Shown piece by piece: positions 9,677-21,477 of a stretch of DNA of 64,000 nt (its first letter is position 1; every line of letters begins with the position of its first letter). The stretch covers positions 3,298,501-3,362,500 of the forward strand of contig NZ_LN614827.1 in NCBI RefSeq assembly GCF_000953135.1, in the 5' to 3' direction. The DNA is from Legionella fallonii LLAP-10 (GTDB lineage: Bacteria; Pseudomonadota; Gammaproteobacteria; Legionellales; Legionellaceae). Position numbers and translations under genes: made by a program. The notes beneath the pieces were generated by a model. The model ran no database searches. It was not told the origin of the DNA and saw only the letters and a list, made by a program, of their open reading frames with translations.

Positions 9677-10083
9677 TCGGATGACGCGCTCTACAGCGCA
9701 AAGATAAGTCTACCTCGATAGCAAGAGCTTCGCGGTTGAAATCATCAAGCGCGATAACTACGACCATCGTCTAATTGATCATGCATAAAGTCCATTGACC
9801 CGCATTCGTTGATTGTGGTTGGCACAGCTAATACTTCTGGTTTTTCCCTTATTAACCGCTTTTGGGTTTTTATCCACATATTGAGTTCTAACTCCCGATA
9901 GATTCGATAAACTCGTTTACAAAATGTTGCTGCGCCAATCACGTGTTCCCAGCATATCACTGAAACAGAGGTGCCGCCTTCAGCTTGTTTCAGTATCGAC
10001 AGTATTTGGCTGTCTGTAAATTTCGATTTTTTCATGAAGAATCTCCTCCGCTTAGGTTACGAGAAAATTCTACTTTTCGCATC
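9677..10083 (-). pseudogene. Decayed IS3-family transposase
   Basis: Remnant of an IS3-type element. Residues 1-37 of the frame ending at 9745 match the OrfA helix-turn-helix start (MKKSKFTDSQILSILKQAE), then jump directly into OrfB sequence (YRIYRELELNMWIKTQKR, SMDFMHDQLDDGRSYRA), so the middle is deleted. The OrfB catalytic-core continuation DDFNREALAIEVDLSLRCR resumes in another frame between 9737 and about 9677, showing a second lesion. AGGAG precedes the OrfA start, and the bases near 10060-10083 look like the IS end. Not functional. Confidence 0.85.
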
Positions 10084-10229
10084 AGTTATTTTTCGAGAAA
10101 CTTATATTACAATAATTCAACAATATGTACTACCATTATTCATAATGGACACAAAAACAATCATAAAGGAAAAATATACCACTCAATGAAAGCTCAGATA
10201 AGAAGTACCATTTAATTTAGGAGAACAGC

Positions 10230-11297
10230 ATGGGCAATGACCATAAGAAAACTACTATCCCAAAAGACGAAAACCGAACTGATAATTTATCAGAAAATAC
10301 TCGAGACAATCATTATGTAATATCAAACGAAATTTTCTATACGAATTTGTCACCAGATGCTCTTCATAAATGCGATGAACAATTTAATAGTTTAAGAAAA
10401 ACAATAAATCTTACTTCTGATAGTGAAGCAGTTAATAATGTTTTATATTTATTATCTCTTCGTAATGTATATCCAGAGATTATAAATAAAGAATACAAGT
10501 GGCAGGAAAAATTGCTTTTAAATCTTGATAAAGCGTGCTCTGAACAAGTTGAGTTTTCGGTAAAGAAAAAGCTTATAACTCATGTTTCAAACCATATTTC
10601 TCCGTCACTAGGAGATGATGTGTACTTCCAGTTAAAAATACAAATATGCGCACTTCAGCATATTCCTGATGAGATAAAAATAGAATCATTACGTCTCTTT
10701 TTCGATCCAAATAATGGTCTTCCTGAATTCACCATAAGAAATTATCTCATAACCTTAACTACAGTTTTTGTTAACAATAGCAACTTATTTAGAAAAACAA
10801 ATGATGATGTAATCAAATTATTTTTTGATAGATTGGTTAAGCTTTCAAAAGCAGAAGATGGTTTTGTGAGTTTTCCCCTATCAGGCCTGACTTCTAATAT
10901 TAACGGATATTCAGATTTTCTTAAAAAAATGAATATTTCATTTCCTGACATGATATTCACTTGTAATCCATCTTATCAGCTGATAATAGCATCACTACTT
11001 ACATTTATGTATGCAGAAGAAAAAATAACGAAAAATGATTTTGAAAAAATCAAAGATGATTTGATTAAAAGTTTTGAATTACAATTAGATTCAAAACAAC
11101 GCTATTGCCCAATTGATGTTAATAACAGTCTATTTGAGGAGAATGAGCAAAATATCCTAAACAATCTTTTTAGCTACAAACCGTTAGAAAAAACCATCAA
11201 AAAATATGGATTATTTAATCAATCAGGTTTTAAGGATATAACGATTATATGTGAGCCAGAAAACGAAAATAGTAATTTAAAAAATAGTAATCGGTAA
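10230..11297 (+). CDS. AT-rich hypothetical protein, effector candidate
   Basis: 355 residues, hydrophilic, without signal peptide or clear membrane segment; TAGGAG precedes the ATG. The N-terminus is charged and disordered-looking (about 30 residues). The centre is helical and Leu/Ile-rich, and the C-terminus is polar and acidic (EPENENSNLKNSNR), loosely like Dot/Icm signals. It is more AT-rich than its neighbours and lies between an IS3 remnant and a miniature inverted-repeat element, all signs of an acquired gene. No domain recognised. Confidence 0.7.
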   Translation: MGNDHKKTTIPKDENRTDNLSENTRDNHYVISNEIFYTNLSPDALHKCDEQFNSLRKTINLTSDSEAVNNVLYLLSLRNVYPEIINKEYKWQEKLLLNLDKACSEQVEFSVKKKLITHVSNHISPSLGDDVYFQLKIQICALQHIPDEIKIESLRLFFDPNNGLPEFTIRNYLITLTTVFVNNSNLFRKTNDDVIKLFFDRLVKLSKAEDGFVSFPLSGLTSNINGYSDFLKKMNISFPDMIFTCNPSYQLIIASLLTFMYAEEKITKNDFEKIKDDLIKSFELQLDSKQRYCPIDVNNSLFEENEQNILNNLFSYKPLEKTIKKYGLFNQSGFKDITIICEPENENSNLKNSNR

Positions 11298-11428
11298 CCT
11301 ATGTGCTCGGATAGCCGAATCCAGTCTCTCAGAATCGGCTTTCACACCACCGGTAATACCCTTTTTTTTTAATCGAGGCTAAAAGCATTGACACAGCCAT
11401 CATTATTTAATTTATAGCAATCTTAAAA

Positions 11429-11533
11429 AACGTCAGTTTGGGATAAGAAGGTTATTAGATCCAGTCTCTTCTCGATCCGCTCATCCTGAGGATGGCAAGA
11501 TAACATCTGAGTTCCTTATCCGAAACTGACGTT
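11429..11533. mobile_element. 105-bp MITE-like element, family A copy 1
   Basis: Ends are 19-bp inverted repeats, AACGTCAGTTTGGGATAAG and CTTATCCGAAACTGACGTT (18 of 19 paired). The interior shares a segment beginning CCAGTCTCT...CGATCCG with copy 2 at 49132-49317, in the opposite orientation. No coding capacity. A degenerate right end also occurs at 61168-61199. Confidence 0.75.
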
Positions 11534-11618
11534 AAAAAGGAAATTTAGATTAACTTAGACTACATTTAAAATAGCCTGCTTTAAAAATATCACGTTATGG
11601 ATAGGGACAACAACGCAC

Positions 11619-12068
11619 ATGACCAACTCATCGACTCCTAATCCCTCAAAAAATGCGCAAATTTTCGTTCCTGAAGAGGACTTACCTGCTAATGAAGAAG
11701 ATTTATTCAAACTGTCATCATTCCTTATTCTTGATACCTCTGAAGCCATTAAATTCACGTTAACAGAGGATATGCTAGCGGAAACACTCACGTTGATGCT
11801 TGACTCTTTGTCAGATGAGGTCACTAAAATGAAACAATTTCATGCACAAGGGGATTGGGAAAAAACTCAAGCTATGGCTCATAAAATCAAAGGCGGATGT
11901 GTCTATGTTGGAACAATTCGTATGAAAATGGCCTGTCAGTATTTCGAGCGCTACTGGAAAGCGGGGCATACCGACTTATTAGAAAAGCTGTATCAACAAG
12001 TGCTTGATACTATTGAAGAAAGCATAATACTCATTGAAAAATGGAGAAATAATAAGCAAAATAGCTAG
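11619..12068 (+). CDS. Hpt-domain phosphotransfer protein
   Basis: Stand-alone histidine phosphotransfer protein, 149 residues. The Hpt four-helix domain spans about residues 35-145, with the phosphoaccepting H88 in AMAHKIKGGCVYVGT, a canonical H-x-x-K-G-G motif. The first 30 residues look disordered. It carries phosphate between a receiver and a downstream regulator. The gene is 110 bp upstream of the NRPS-PKS gene, whose 3' end overlaps a hybrid kinase with a receiver but no Hpt, so the two probably form one relay split around the synthase gene. Confidence 0.85.
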   Translation: MTNSSTPNPSKNAQIFVPEEDLPANEEDLFKLSSFLILDTSEAIKFTLTEDMLAETLTLMLDSLSDEVTKMKQFHAQGDWEKTQAMAHKIKGGCVYVGTIRMKMACQYFERYWKAGHTDLLEKLYQQVLDTIEESIILIEKWRNNKQNS

Positions 12069-12177
12069 GTTTTAGTGCTGTTTAGCAATAGAAACACATA
12101 TTTTTGCTTTCTTTTTAACCAGGTTTTTTGTAAAGAATGCTTTTATCAATGAAGTAATTAACTAAGGTACCAGGGGT

Positions 12178-15100
12178 ATGACACCGGAGAAACAGAATTT
12201 CAATTGTACAGTAATCGAGTTATTTGAGGCTCAAGTAAAAAAACATGCAGAGAGCATCGCTCTTAAAGACAAAAACATTGAATATACCTATGCGGCTTTA
12301 AATGCAAAAGCAAATCAATTCGCCAGAATCTTAAAATTAAAGTCAGTCAAGGAAGGTGATTTTGTCGCTATTTTATTAGAGCCCAGCGTTGAATTCTTTA
12401 TTTGCATCCTGGCAATTATAAAATTAGGTGCCGTTTATGTACCACTGGATACACTTGCACCACAACAAAGGCTGCACGAAATTATTCAAGATGCCAAACC
12501 CAAAGTGGTGATTACCCATGAAGAATACCAACGCAATCTTTTGGGAGTCGAGGCAAATAGCTATCTTATAAGACATCTTCATTTAGAATCACTCAGTCAA
12601 TCCAGCAAAAACAGTAAAACGACGGTGAGCCCAACATCTCCTGTGTACATGATTTATACTTCCGGCTCTACTGGAAAACCCAAAGGGGTCGCCATCGCCC
12701 ATCGATCGTTAGTGAATCTGGCGCTAATTGATAACATTATCCAAATAAAAGAAGGTGAAAAAACAGGGCAATTTTGTAATTTAGCCTTTGATGGCAGTGT
12801 ATTTGAAACATGGGTAGCTCTTTTAAACGGAGCAAGTCTTCACATTATTCCTAATGAAGCCAGAAAAAATCATAATCAACTCAAAAAAGTAATTAAAGAA
12901 TTTCAGATCCGTTACTTACTGATTCCAACAGGATATTTTCATCAATTAATAAAATCATATCCCGAGACATTGGATTATTTGCATACCATTTCATTCGGCG
13001 GAGAACAGGTTAATGCTCACCTTCTAAAAAACTTTATTGAGTACAGGAAAAAATCGGACATCCCGACAACATTAGTGAATGTTTATGGTCCCACCGAAGC
13101 GACGGTCTTTTCTTGCTGTAATACTATCCATCGTGACAAGGACTATACAGAGGAACAGCTCGCAAGCATCGGTTTTAAAACAGCCAATACAAAGACTTAT
13201 ATTTTAGATGAACACCATCACCGCACCAACGAAGGGGAGCTTTGGGTAAGTGGTGTGCATTTGGCTATAAATTACCATAATAGCCCGGAGCAAACAGAAG
13301 AAAAATTTATCAAAAATCCTTTCTCTCGTGATGTCCTTTTTTCAAGAATGTATAAAACCGGTGACCGAGTGCGTCAGTTACCCACTGGAGAATTATTGTA
13401 TTTGGGTCGTGTGGATGATCAAGTAAAAATCGGTGGCTTTAGAATCCATTTAAGTGAAGTAGAACAAGAACTCATGAACCATGATGCGGTAAGCTTGGCT
13501 TCTGTTACCGTAGAAATTGGTGGAGGAGCCCACAAATTTCTTACAGCCTATATTGTCTTTAATTCAAAAGATACTCCCATACATGCAGATGAAATTCGCC
13601 ATTTTCTTGCTCAAAAACTACCACCTTATATGCTTCCTGCTAAGTACGTTATGGTAGACAAATTACCATTAACCGCTATTGGTAAAATTGATAGAACAAA
13701 ATTAGATAAGATAGCCCATACTGATTTATCATTTCATATGGATACCTCATCAGCAAATCCCATTGAAGAAACCATTAAAAACATCTGGAAACATTTATTA
13801 AACCGTTCAAGTATTGAACCCAATAAAAATCTATTTGATTTGGGAGCTAATTCATTACTCATTACAGACGCGTGCTCACAAATTAATAAAGCACTGCAGT
13901 GTGACTTACAAATAGTGGACATTTTAACCCACCCCACCATTCATAAACTAAGTCGCTTTCTGGAGGGCGATTTAGATACACAACTCATACGAAAGGTAAA
14001 AAAATATACCTCTCAAGATATAGCAATCATCGGGATGAGCTGCCGATTCCCTAAAGCACGAAATGTTGATGAATTTTGGCATAACTTATGTCAAGGGACA
14101 CATTGCCTTACTCGTTTTGATGAGGATGCGCTCCCCTATTCTCTTTTAGCAAACAAAGAGTTCGTTCCCGTTAAAGGAATCTTAGAAGATAGCGCTCAAT
14201 TTGACGCGCACTTTTTTGGCTTTAATCCAGTGGATGCCAAAATTACAGATCCACAACACCGTATCTTTCTTGAATGCGCTTGGGAAGCGCTTGAGCATGC
14301 CGCCATTGCCCCAAGTAAAATGAAATCCAAAGTCATCAGTCTTTTTTCGGGAATGACCGATAGCACTTATTTAAAGGAAAATTTATTAAAGAGCCAATGG
14401 TTTTGTAATGAGTTCGACAGCGTTCATCAACGAATCGCAACCAGTATGGGAATGCTCAGTACACAAGTTTCCTATCGCCTCAATTTCAAGGGACGAAGTG
14501 TGAATGTCAATACGGCGTGTTCCACAGGGCTTGTGACAGTAGATCATGCGTGTCAGGATTTAATACTTGGGCAAAGCGATATTGCCCTTGCTGGTGCAAG
14601 CTCTATAGCCGTTCCAGAGGTACAAGGATATTTTTATCAAAATGGAAGTATTGTTTCGCCTGATGGTTATTGCAGACCGTTTTCATCGCAAGCCAATGGC
14701 ACAGTGTTTTCTAATGGTGTTGGTGTTGTTGTGTTAAAACGGTTGGAAGATGCAATAAAGGATAAAAATACCATTTATGCGGTTATCAAAGGACGTGGCA
14801 TTAATAATGATGGAATAGATAAATTAGGATTTACGGCACCGAGTATCAGTGGGCAAATATCGTGCATTAGAGAAGCACTGGTTCAAGCGCAGATTAAGGC
14901 AGAAGAAATAGGTTTTCTTGAGGCCCATGGGACTGCAACCGCATTAGGGGATGTTATTGAAATAAAAGCGTTGACCTCAGTGTATCGCGAACAGACAGAT
15001 CAAACTCAATTTTGTGCGTTAGGTTCCGTTAAAGCCAACATCGGACATACGGATGCTACAGCAGGAATTGCAGGCATTATTAAAACAGCGCTTAGTCTTT

Positions 15101-18100
15101 ATCATAAGAAAATTCCACCCTTAATTCATTATAAAAAACCAAATCCAGATTTATCACTCTCCGAAAGCCCCTTTTTTGTTAATACGAAACTTTTAGATTG
15201 GAATAGCTCTTCAAAACGCTATGCGGGTGTCAGTGCATTTGGAATAGGCGGCACCAACTCTCATATCATTTTAAGTGAATATCAACCCCAAGAGGAAGAA
15301 TGTTCTGTTGCGCCATTAAACGAAGAATTAATCCTACTTTCAGCAAAAACAGAAAAAGCGTTAGAGCAAAGCAGGTCTAACCTCAAACATTACCTAAAAA
15401 GTAGCATGAATTCGAGCCTTGGCGATATAGCGTTTACACTGCATACAGGCAGAGAAGATTTTCAGTGGCGCCAATTTGTCGTTGGTAAAACAATTGAAGA
15501 AGCATGCAGCGAATTAAAAAGGAAAAAGCATCTGTTTTTTGATGAAGAAATCCATCATAGTGTGGTCTTCATGTTTAGCGGCCAAGGCATGCAGTACGCG
15601 CAGATGGCTATGGAATTATTTGAAACAATTCCTCTATTTGCTCAATACCTAACCCTTGGCGCACAGTTTGCACAAGCCTATTTGCATTGCGATTTACTGT
15701 CAATGATTCGTGACAAAAATTCCAATAAGCTGAAAGAGACGCAATATGCGCAACCTGCATTGTTTATCGTGGAATATGCTTTAGCAAAAGTACTAATGGA
15801 ATGTGGTGTGATACCTGAAGTCCTTATTGGTCATAGTATTGGAGAATATGTTGCCGCCTGTATTGCCGAGGTATTTTCTTTTGAAGATGCTATAGCGTTG
15901 GTCTGTGAACGCGGGCTGTTAATGTCAAAAGCCCCAACAGGTGCCATGCTGTCTCTTGAAACAACTAAAGAAACACTGATAAACAACTACCTTAACATAG
16001 CTGATGTCGATATTGCCTTACATAATGCAACGAATCAGTTCGTTTTAGCAGGCAGTGATACAGAGATTTCCAAATTAGAAGAATATCTGATAAACGATAA
16101 AAAGCCCTCTCAACGATTGAAGGTCAGTCATGCATTCCATAGTCGTTTTATGGAGTCGATTGAAAAACCATTCAAAGAGATGTTCACCAACATCAAGTGT
16201 CAAGCCCCCAAGATACCTATTATTTCCAATGTGACTTCCGATTGGCTCTCTGCTACTGAGGCAACCAGCCCTGATTATTGGTATCAACATCTTCGTCACA
16301 CGGTTCAATTTAGCGACAGCATCCATCGTATCCTTCAAGATAAGCATCCATTATTTGTCGAAGTGGGGCCAGGACACAGTTTATGTGGATTCGTTAAAGA
16401 ACTCTCCGCAAATAAAGCCAACACTTTGTTCACACTTCCCAATCATCAGCAACTGACCACAGATAGGTTTCAGTTACTTTCAACATTAGGCGAATTATGG
16501 ACAAAAGGTGTGCCCATTAATTTAAACGCTCTTGGAGAAACGAAGAAGCGTCAATGTATTCCCTTACCGACGTATCCTTTCCAAAAACAACGGTATTGGG
16601 TGGAGCCCGATCAACGTTCTATTGTTACAAATGATGCAGGCGCTCTTTATAAGCCCGTATGGTCTTATGAAGCAATAGAGCATCATCCCCCTTCTCACCT
16701 AAATGAGTTTAACTATATTCTTTTTAAAGATAAGACTGGCATTGGTGAACAAATCGCTGAAATATTAATAAAACAAGGGATTAAACCCATTGTTATTGAG
16801 CAAGGCCAAGAATTTAAGCAACTTTCTCCGACACATTTCACAATAAATGTGAGTGAGCCATCTCATTACACGCAACTCATGTCCTCATTAAAAGACACAC
16901 TTCATCACCCCATTATCCTTCATTGTTTTAGTTATGATGATGTCCAAGAAGAGTTTCTTGATACTGCTCAAATCGAACATCGATTACATCTTGGCTTCTA
17001 CAGTCTTTTATATATGACTCAATCCTTGTTAAGCGAGTTAGGAACAACGATACCTATTCATGTAGCACTGATCACCTCAGGTACACAACGTATTGTTGGT
17101 ACGGAAAATATATGCCCAATTAATGCAAGTCTATTAGGTTCCTCTCGGGTAATACCACTAGAACATCACAATATTTCCTGCGAATTCATTGACATCAATA
17201 CAAAAGACAATGTTGCTCTTATTCTTAACGATTTACTTAATTCTTCTGGGCAAAAACAGAAAGAGAAATCTCATAAAGTAACCGCTTATAGGAACGGTTA
17301 TCGCTGGGAGTTGTCCTATGCTCCCTTTCAAAGTAAAACGCCATCTAATCGATTTTCCGATCATGGCATCTATCTCATCACCGGAGGATTAGGGGGTATC
17401 GGCCTTGCATTAAGTAATGCCATCGCACGCCATGCCGTGTCGCCAACATTGATACTCTGCTCAAGAAAGGCAATTCCCCCTCAATCTGATTGGAGTGACA
17501 TAGCAGCAGATCCCGCTCATCCCTATCACACAAAAATAGAGCAATTACACCAATTAAAAGAGCTTGGAGCCAATATAGAGTGCTTTCAAGCAGACATCGG
17601 GAACTATGAAGAAGTGGTCGATGTAGTGACGTTTTGTAAAAACAACTTTGGACGCATCAACGGAGTAATTCATGCTGCGGGTATTGCTGGTGGTGGCTTA
17701 ATCCAACTTAAGACCAAAGAAGCTGTTCATCAAGTTCTGGTGTCTAAAATTCATGGAACCTATCACTTGGCTAAAGCACTTCAAGAATTTAATCTTGATT
17801 TTGTTGTACTCATGTCATCTATTGCTTCAATAACCGGTGAACAAGGGCAAATGGATTATTGTGCGGCGAATGCATGCCTGGATTCTTTTGCTCAAAGCCA
17901 CTTGTTCCATACCTCATGTCTTCTGAATATAAACTGGAATACTTGGCGTGAGGTTGGAATGAGTGTTGAAACCAATAGACCAGAAGATATGAGTTTATTT
18001 TCTCGGGGAAATACCATAAGCCCGACACAAGGACAAGAACTGTTTCTAAAAGCGCTCGCTAGCCGTTGTTCTAACCTCGTTACATCTAACTATAGTGTGG

Positions 18101-19149
18101 AAGAATATGATCAATTAATTCGTGACAATAAACCCATTATTGATGAAGAACATAAAGTATCTCGCGATACATTTCATATGAATCAGGAATTTAAAGCACC
18201 TAAAGGACCTATTGAAAAGCAACTTGCAACATTATGGCAAGAAAATCTTCATATTGTTGCAATAGGTAGAGAGGATGATTTTTTTGCTTTAGGTGGCCAT
18301 TCACTAAAAGCACTGACTCTTATTGAGCACATTAATACGACTCTTGGAACTCATTTATCCATTCAACATTTATACCAAGCACCAACTATTGCACAGCTAG
18401 CGGAAGTAATTGGTGCAGACCGTGCCCAAAGTGAAATTGACATCGTTGTGCCATTAAAAAAACTAAATTCCAAACAATATCCCTTCTTTTTTTGTCATCC
18501 TGCTAGTGGCATGATTTATTGTTTTAATGATTTTCTCGCACAGTGGGACTACCCCATATCGGTATATGGCCTTCAAGATCCAAGTATCGCTTCAGGAGCA
18601 TTGCTTTTTGACAGTATTTCATCGATGGCTTATGCATACATGAATGCTATAAAAAAAATTCAGCCCCATGGCCCCTATTTCTTAGTAGGCTATTCTTTAG
18701 GAGGAACCTTGATGCACGAGGTAGCTCATTTACTTAAAAAGCACAACGAACCCATTGGATTACTAGCCATGATCGACAGTTGGTGCACTTTTTCAGCCCA
18801 ACAGCAGTCCAAGGATCATTTTATTGAGGCCTATCTATCCAAAGAACTCAAAGCAAATAAAGATTTAGCTGATCTAGCCTGGGATAGAATGAACTTACTA
18901 ATGCATCATAAACCAAGCAACATCCAACAAGATATGGTCTTATTTAAAGCTTCGGAGTTAAACAAAGACTATTTGGAGATTAATGATTCTTTAAATGGAT
19001 GGGAACAATATAATTCAGGCACAATTATCTGTCATACTATAAAAGCAAATCACGATACAATTATTCGTGAAGGATGTACCTTTATAGTTCAAAAATTAAT
19101 TAAATATAGAGATATTGGTGAACACACTAACACTTTGTTTGACACATAA
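12178..19149 (+). CDS. Single-module hybrid NRPS-PKS (A-PCP-KS-AT-KR-ACP-TE)
   Basis: 2323-residue assembly line. Adenylation domain 1-515: [11 protein letters not shown] (160-170), [10 protein letters not shown] (301-310), GKIDRTK (K503). PCP: DLGANSL, S559. Ketosynthase 614-1035: C781, H917, H957 all present. Acyltransferase about 1128-1420: GHSIGEY with S1220, HAFH 1318-1321, which predicts malonyl-CoA. Ketoreductase: GGLGGIG at 1736-1742, S1881, Y1894, N1898. ACP: GGHSL, S2042. Thioesterase: GYSLGG S2173, D2200, H2292. No condensation, DH, ER or methyltransferase domain. The specificity residues I align are D205, G206, F209, L248, S272, G274, V302, V310, F311, K503, similar to the classic isoleucine code (DGFFLGVVYK) at 7 of 10. 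Predicted product: a branched-chain amino acid extended by one malonyl unit and reduced, i.e. a statine-type beta-hydroxy-gamma-amino acid or its gamma-lactam. A phosphopantetheinyl transferase must act from elsewhere. Confidence 0.93.
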   Translation: MTPEKQNFNCTVIELFEAQVKKHAESIALKDKNIEYTYAALNAKANQFARILKLKSVKEGDFVAILLEPSVEFFICILAIIKLGAVYVPLDTLAPQQRLHEIIQDAKPKVVITHEEYQRNLLGVEANSYLIRHLHLESLSQSSKNSKTTVSPTSPVYMIYTSGSTGKPKGVAIAHRSLVNLALIDNIIQIKEGEKTGQFCNLAFDGSVFETWVALLNGASLHIIPNEARKNHNQLKKVIKEFQIRYLLIPTGYFHQLIKSYPETLDYLHTISFGGEQVNAHLLKNFIEYRKKSDIPTTLVNVYGPTEATVFSCCNTIHRDKDYTEEQLASIGFKTANTKTYILDEHHHRTNEGELWVSGVHLAINYHNSPEQTEEKFIKNPFSRDVLFSRMYKTGDRVRQLPTGELLYLGRVDDQVKIGGFRIHLSEVEQELMNHDAVSLASVTVEIGGGAHKFLTAYIVFNSKDTPIHADEIRHFLAQKLPPYMLPAKYVMVDKLPLTAIGKIDRTKLDKIAHTDLSFHMDTSSANPIEETIKNIWKHLLNRSSIEPNKNLFDLGANSLLITDACSQINKALQCDLQIVDILTHPTIHKLSRFLEGDLDTQLIRKVKKYTSQDIAIIGMSCRFPKARNVDEFWHNLCQGTHCLTRFDEDALPYSLLANKEFVPVKGILEDSAQFDAHFFGFNPVDAKITDPQHRIFLECAWEALEHAAIAPSKMKSKVISLFSGMTDSTYLKENLLKSQWFCNEFDSVHQRIATSMGMLSTQVSYRLNFKGRSVNVNTACSTGLVTVDHACQDLILGQSDIALAGASSIAVPEVQGYFYQNGSIVSPDGYCRPFSSQANGTVFSNGVGVVVLKRLEDAIKDKNTIYAVIKGRGINNDGIDKLGFTAPSISGQISCIREALVQAQIKAEEIGFLEAHGTATALGDVIEIKALTSVYREQTDQTQFCALGSVKANIGHTDATAGIAGIIKTALSLYHKKIPPLIHYKKPNPDLSLSESPFFVNTKLLDWNSSSKRYAGVSAFGIGGTNSHIILSEYQPQEEECSVAPLNEELILLSAKTEKALEQSRSNLKHYLKSSMNSSLGDIAFTLHTGREDFQWRQFVVGKTIEEACSELKRKKHLFFDEEIHHSVVFMFSGQGMQYAQMAMELFETIPLFAQYLTLGAQFAQAYLHCDLLSMIRDKNSNKLKETQYAQPALFIVEYALAKVLMECGVIPEVLIGHSIGEYVAACIAEVFSFEDAIALVCERGLLMSKAPTGAMLSLETTKETLINNYLNIADVDIALHNATNQFVLAGSDTEISKLEEYLINDKKPSQRLKVSHAFHSRFMESIEKPFKEMFTNIKCQAPKIPIISNVTSDWLSATEATSPDYWYQHLRHTVQFSDSIHRILQDKHPLFVEVGPGHSLCGFVKELSANKANTLFTLPNHQQLTTDRFQLLSTLGELWTKGVPINLNALGETKKRQCIPLPTYPFQKQRYWVEPDQRSIVTNDAGALYKPVWSYEAIEHHPPSHLNEFNYILFKDKTGIGEQIAEILIKQGIKPIVIEQGQEFKQLSPTHFTINVSEPSHYTQLMSSLKDTLHHPIILHCFSYDDVQEEFLDTAQIEHRLHLGFYSLLYMTQSLLSELGTTIPIHVALITSGTQRIVGTENICPINASLLGSSRVIPLEHHNISCEFIDINTKDNVALILNDLLNSSGQKQKEKSHKVTAYRNGYRWELSYAPFQSKTPSNRFSDHGIYLITGGLGGIGLALSNAIARHAVSPTLILCSRKAIPPQSDWSDIAADPAHPYHTKIEQLHQLKELGANIECFQADIGNYEEVVDVVTFCKNNFGRINGVIHAAGIAGGGLIQLKTKEAVHQVLVSKIHGTYHLAKALQEFNLDFVVLMSSIASITGEQGQMDYCAANACLDSFAQSHLFHTSCLLNINWNTWREVGMSVETNRPEDMSLFSRGNTISPTQGQELFLKALASRCSNLVTSNYSVEEYDQLIRDNKPIIDEEHKVSRDTFHMNQEFKAPKGPIEKQLATLWQENLHIVAIGREDDFFALGGHSLKALTLIEHINTTLGTHLSIQHLYQAPTIAQLAEVIGADRAQSEIDIVVPLKKLNSKQYPFFFCHPASGMIYCFNDFLAQWDYPISVYGLQDPSIASGALLFDSISSMAYAYMNAIKKIQPHGPYFLVGYSLGGTLMHEVAHLLKKHNEPIGLLAMIDSWCTFSAQQQSKDHFIEAYLSKELKANKDLADLAWDRMNLLMHHKPSNIQQDMVLFKASELNKDYLEINDSLNGWEQYNSGTIICHTIKANHDTIIREGCTFIVQKLIKYRDIGEHTNTLFDT

Positions 19150-21160
19150 TGATTTTCCCTTGTTTGGACAAGCACTCTCATTAGAGGATGTCTCATTACT
19201 TGTTCTTAATCAGAACATGGAGTTAGAATTCATTAATGAAGTGGCACAAAAAACACTGAATATCCAACTGTGCACAACAGACAAGAAACAGAATTTTTTT
19301 CAATTATGGGAACAATTAAATTTTGCTCCCATTTTAAATCAACAAGGCAATATCATTCCTAACACCGTGATGCACGTAGGAGCACACTCTCTTTACTGGG
19401 AAAAGAAAAACGTATTAGTCGATCAAAAGAACCATATCTTCCTAATGGGTAAGAATGCCAATACAGCACTTTCTTTTCTCAAAAAAATTGGAAAGGCCAT
19501 CTATGCAGAGTTAGGATATGAACCTCAAAATAAGTCTACTGCCAATGAATATGTAAAAGAAATTTCTAACTATTATACTTCGGTGATTGATAAAATTCCT
19601 TGTTATATCTATTGGAAAAATCTCCGGTCAGAATATTTAGGGTGCAATAAGTTAGCAGCACAATTCTTTGGATTTAAATCAACTACAGATATTATTGGAA
19701 AAAGTGACTTTGATCTATTCCAAGATCCAGATTTTGCAAAAAGATATCAGGAACAAGACACTCAAGTATTTTTAACCGGCAATCCCATGTTAAACATTAG
19801 ATCGGATCTTAAAGATCACGAGGGCAATATTGCCAATACATTAGTCAGCAAAGTACCGATTACCGATCTGTCAGGCATCATCATTGGACTCGTAGGAATT
19901 ACTGTTGATGTAACCGAGCTAACCCAAGCCAAAGAAGCAGCAGAAGCGGCAAATCATGCTAAAACAGAATTTATTGCCAACATGAGTCATGATATTCGAA
20001 CACCACTCACCGGTGTTATCGGCATGTCGAAAGAGCTGGAAGAAACTGTGGAAAATCCGATCCAAAAGGAAGAAGCACATATGCTTCATGATAGTGGTAA
20101 AGAATTATTAAGCATGTTAAACGGTATTCTTGACGATGTTCGTGCAGGCTACATGAATCAAGATGACGTTCAGATAAAAACATTTGATTTGCATCAATGC
20201 ATTGACGATTTAGTAAAACTCGAGCGTCCAACGACGGTTATGAAGCATCTTGAACTCAAGGTAGATATCGAGAAATCAGTACCTCCATATATCCGAAGTG
20301 ATCGTAAAAAAATTCAAAGAATTCTTTTAAATTTATTAGGTAATGCCATTAAGTTTACTGAAAAAGGCTCCATCATCATTCATATAGCACGTCTTGAGTC
20401 GTCTGGACAGGAGCTTCGTTTACGGTTCAAAGTAACTGATACAGGAATTGGAATTCCAAAAGAGGAGCAAGATAAAGTATTTGACCGTTTTTTTCGCGCC
20501 ACTCCTTCTTATCAAGGACTTTATAAAGGGCATGGCCTTGGACTTCATATTGCACAATCATACGTCAATTTATTAGGTGGGCACATTGCTCTGATAAGTG
20601 AGGAAGGAAAAGGGACTACCATTTATTTTGATATCCCTTATAAACGAAGCAGAGCTAAAAAGACAAAGAAAACTCAGACATTGACGGTACACAATACATC
20701 TATTCCCCAAGCCCCGGTAATAAAAGAACAACCTCTTCCTGTAGTATCACTAAATGCGAATCAAAATTCTCCCTGCATATTATTAGTAGAAGACAATAAT
20801 GTCGCATTAAAAATATTGGAGCTTCTTGCATCAAGAGTAGGATGTCGCTTTAAATCGGCCATGTCAGGAGAAGATGCATTGGAGTTAGTCCAGTCGAATC
20901 AATTTGATCTGATGATTACAGATATTGGACTTCCAGGAATATCAGGAATTGAACTGACGCGTAAAATCCGTGAATGGGAAAAATCACTCTCAAAAAATCC
21001 GATACCTATAATAGGACTAACAGGACACGCTCAAGATGAAGCTGAAGACGAATGCAGTAACGCAGGAATGAACCAAATATTTTCAAAACCAGCCACTTTG
21101 CAATTGATTGAGTCTCTTGTCAATGAGTATGCATTACATAAAGGAAGCACCACTAATTAG
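19115..21160 (+). CDS. PAS-containing hybrid sensor histidine kinase
   Basis: About 681 residues, no membrane segment. A weak PAS-like region lies at about 20-110 and a clear PAS domain at about 150-268. The HisKA domain has H292 in [13 protein letters not shown]. The ATPase domain carries [21 protein letters not shown] and [11 protein letters not shown], and a C-terminal receiver spans about 553-675 with D603 in MITDIGLPG. The start is TTG at 19115 or GTG at 19118, inside the 3' end of the NRPS-PKS gene (about 32-35 bp overlap), so the two are translationally coupled. Receiver phosphate probably passes to the Hpt protein at 11619. The soluble PAS domains could bind the product of the synthase. 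Confidence 0.92.
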   Translation: MVNTLTLCLTHNDFPLFGQALSLEDVSLLVLNQNMELEFINEVAQKTLNIQLCTTDKKQNFFQLWEQLNFAPILNQQGNIIPNTVMHVGAHSLYWEKKNVLVDQKNHIFLMGKNANTALSFLKKIGKAIYAELGYEPQNKSTANEYVKEISNYYTSVIDKIPCYIYWKNLRSEYLGCNKLAAQFFGFKSTTDIIGKSDFDLFQDPDFAKRYQEQDTQVFLTGNPMLNIRSDLKDHEGNIANTLVSKVPITDLSGIIIGLVGITVDVTELTQAKEAAEAANHAKTEFIANMSHDIRTPLTGVIGMSKELEETVENPIQKEEAHMLHDSGKELLSMLNGILDDVRAGYMNQDDVQIKTFDLHQCIDDLVKLERPTTVMKHLELKVDIEKSVPPYIRSDRKKIQRILLNLLGNAIKFTEKGSIIIHIARLESSGQELRLRFKVTDTGIGIPKEEQDKVFDRFFRATPSYQGLYKGHGLGLHIAQSYVNLLGGHIALISEEGKGTTIYFDIPYKRSRAKKTKKTQTLTVHNTSIPQAPVIKEQPLPVVSLNANQNSPCILLVEDNNVALKILELLASRVGCRFKSAMSGEDALELVQSNQFDLMITDIGLPGISGIELTRKIREWEKSLSKNPIPIIGLTGHAQDEAEDECSNAGMNQIFSKPATLQLIESLVNEYALHKGSTTN

Positions 21161-21293
21161 TAACCTCTTGGAATTTGAATTGGGGACCATCCCGAACCGA
21201 CCCCAATGCGACAGTGTACCCGGTGTGACCAATCCGCTCCCTCATATCCCCTCTCCATTGAAGTATTATCCCCCCAAATATTGATTAAAGACC

Positions 21294-21411
21294 GAATTAC
21301 CGTGGCTTGATCACGGTATCTACAAGAGGGGTAATGGTTAGTTTAAGCCCAAGAAATAGAGGTGATTTAATAATGCAACGTGTGGATACCGTGGTCAAGC
21401 CACGGTAATTC
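21294..21411. repeat. Inverted-repeat element downstream of legS2
   Basis: Two 27-bp arms at 21294-21320 and 21385-21411 are inverted copies with 26 of 27 matches. Each arm is itself nearly palindromic (ACCGTGG...CCACGGT). Related palindromic sequence lies on the other side of legS2. No gene between the arms. Confidence 0.7.
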
Positions 21412-21477
21412 GAGAGATGTTATAATTTGGGGGAATACCTCAACCCTCGCCCGATTGCGGAAGAAGAGATTTACAGA

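Noticed and set aside
9640..9682. 14-codon ORF starting ATGAGGAATGGC
   Set aside because: No ribosome-binding site, and it runs into the IS3 remnant.
16690..17350. A dehydratase domain between AT and KR
   Set aside because: No H-x-x-x-G-x-x-x-x-P motif; the stretch looks like the structural half of the ketoreductase.
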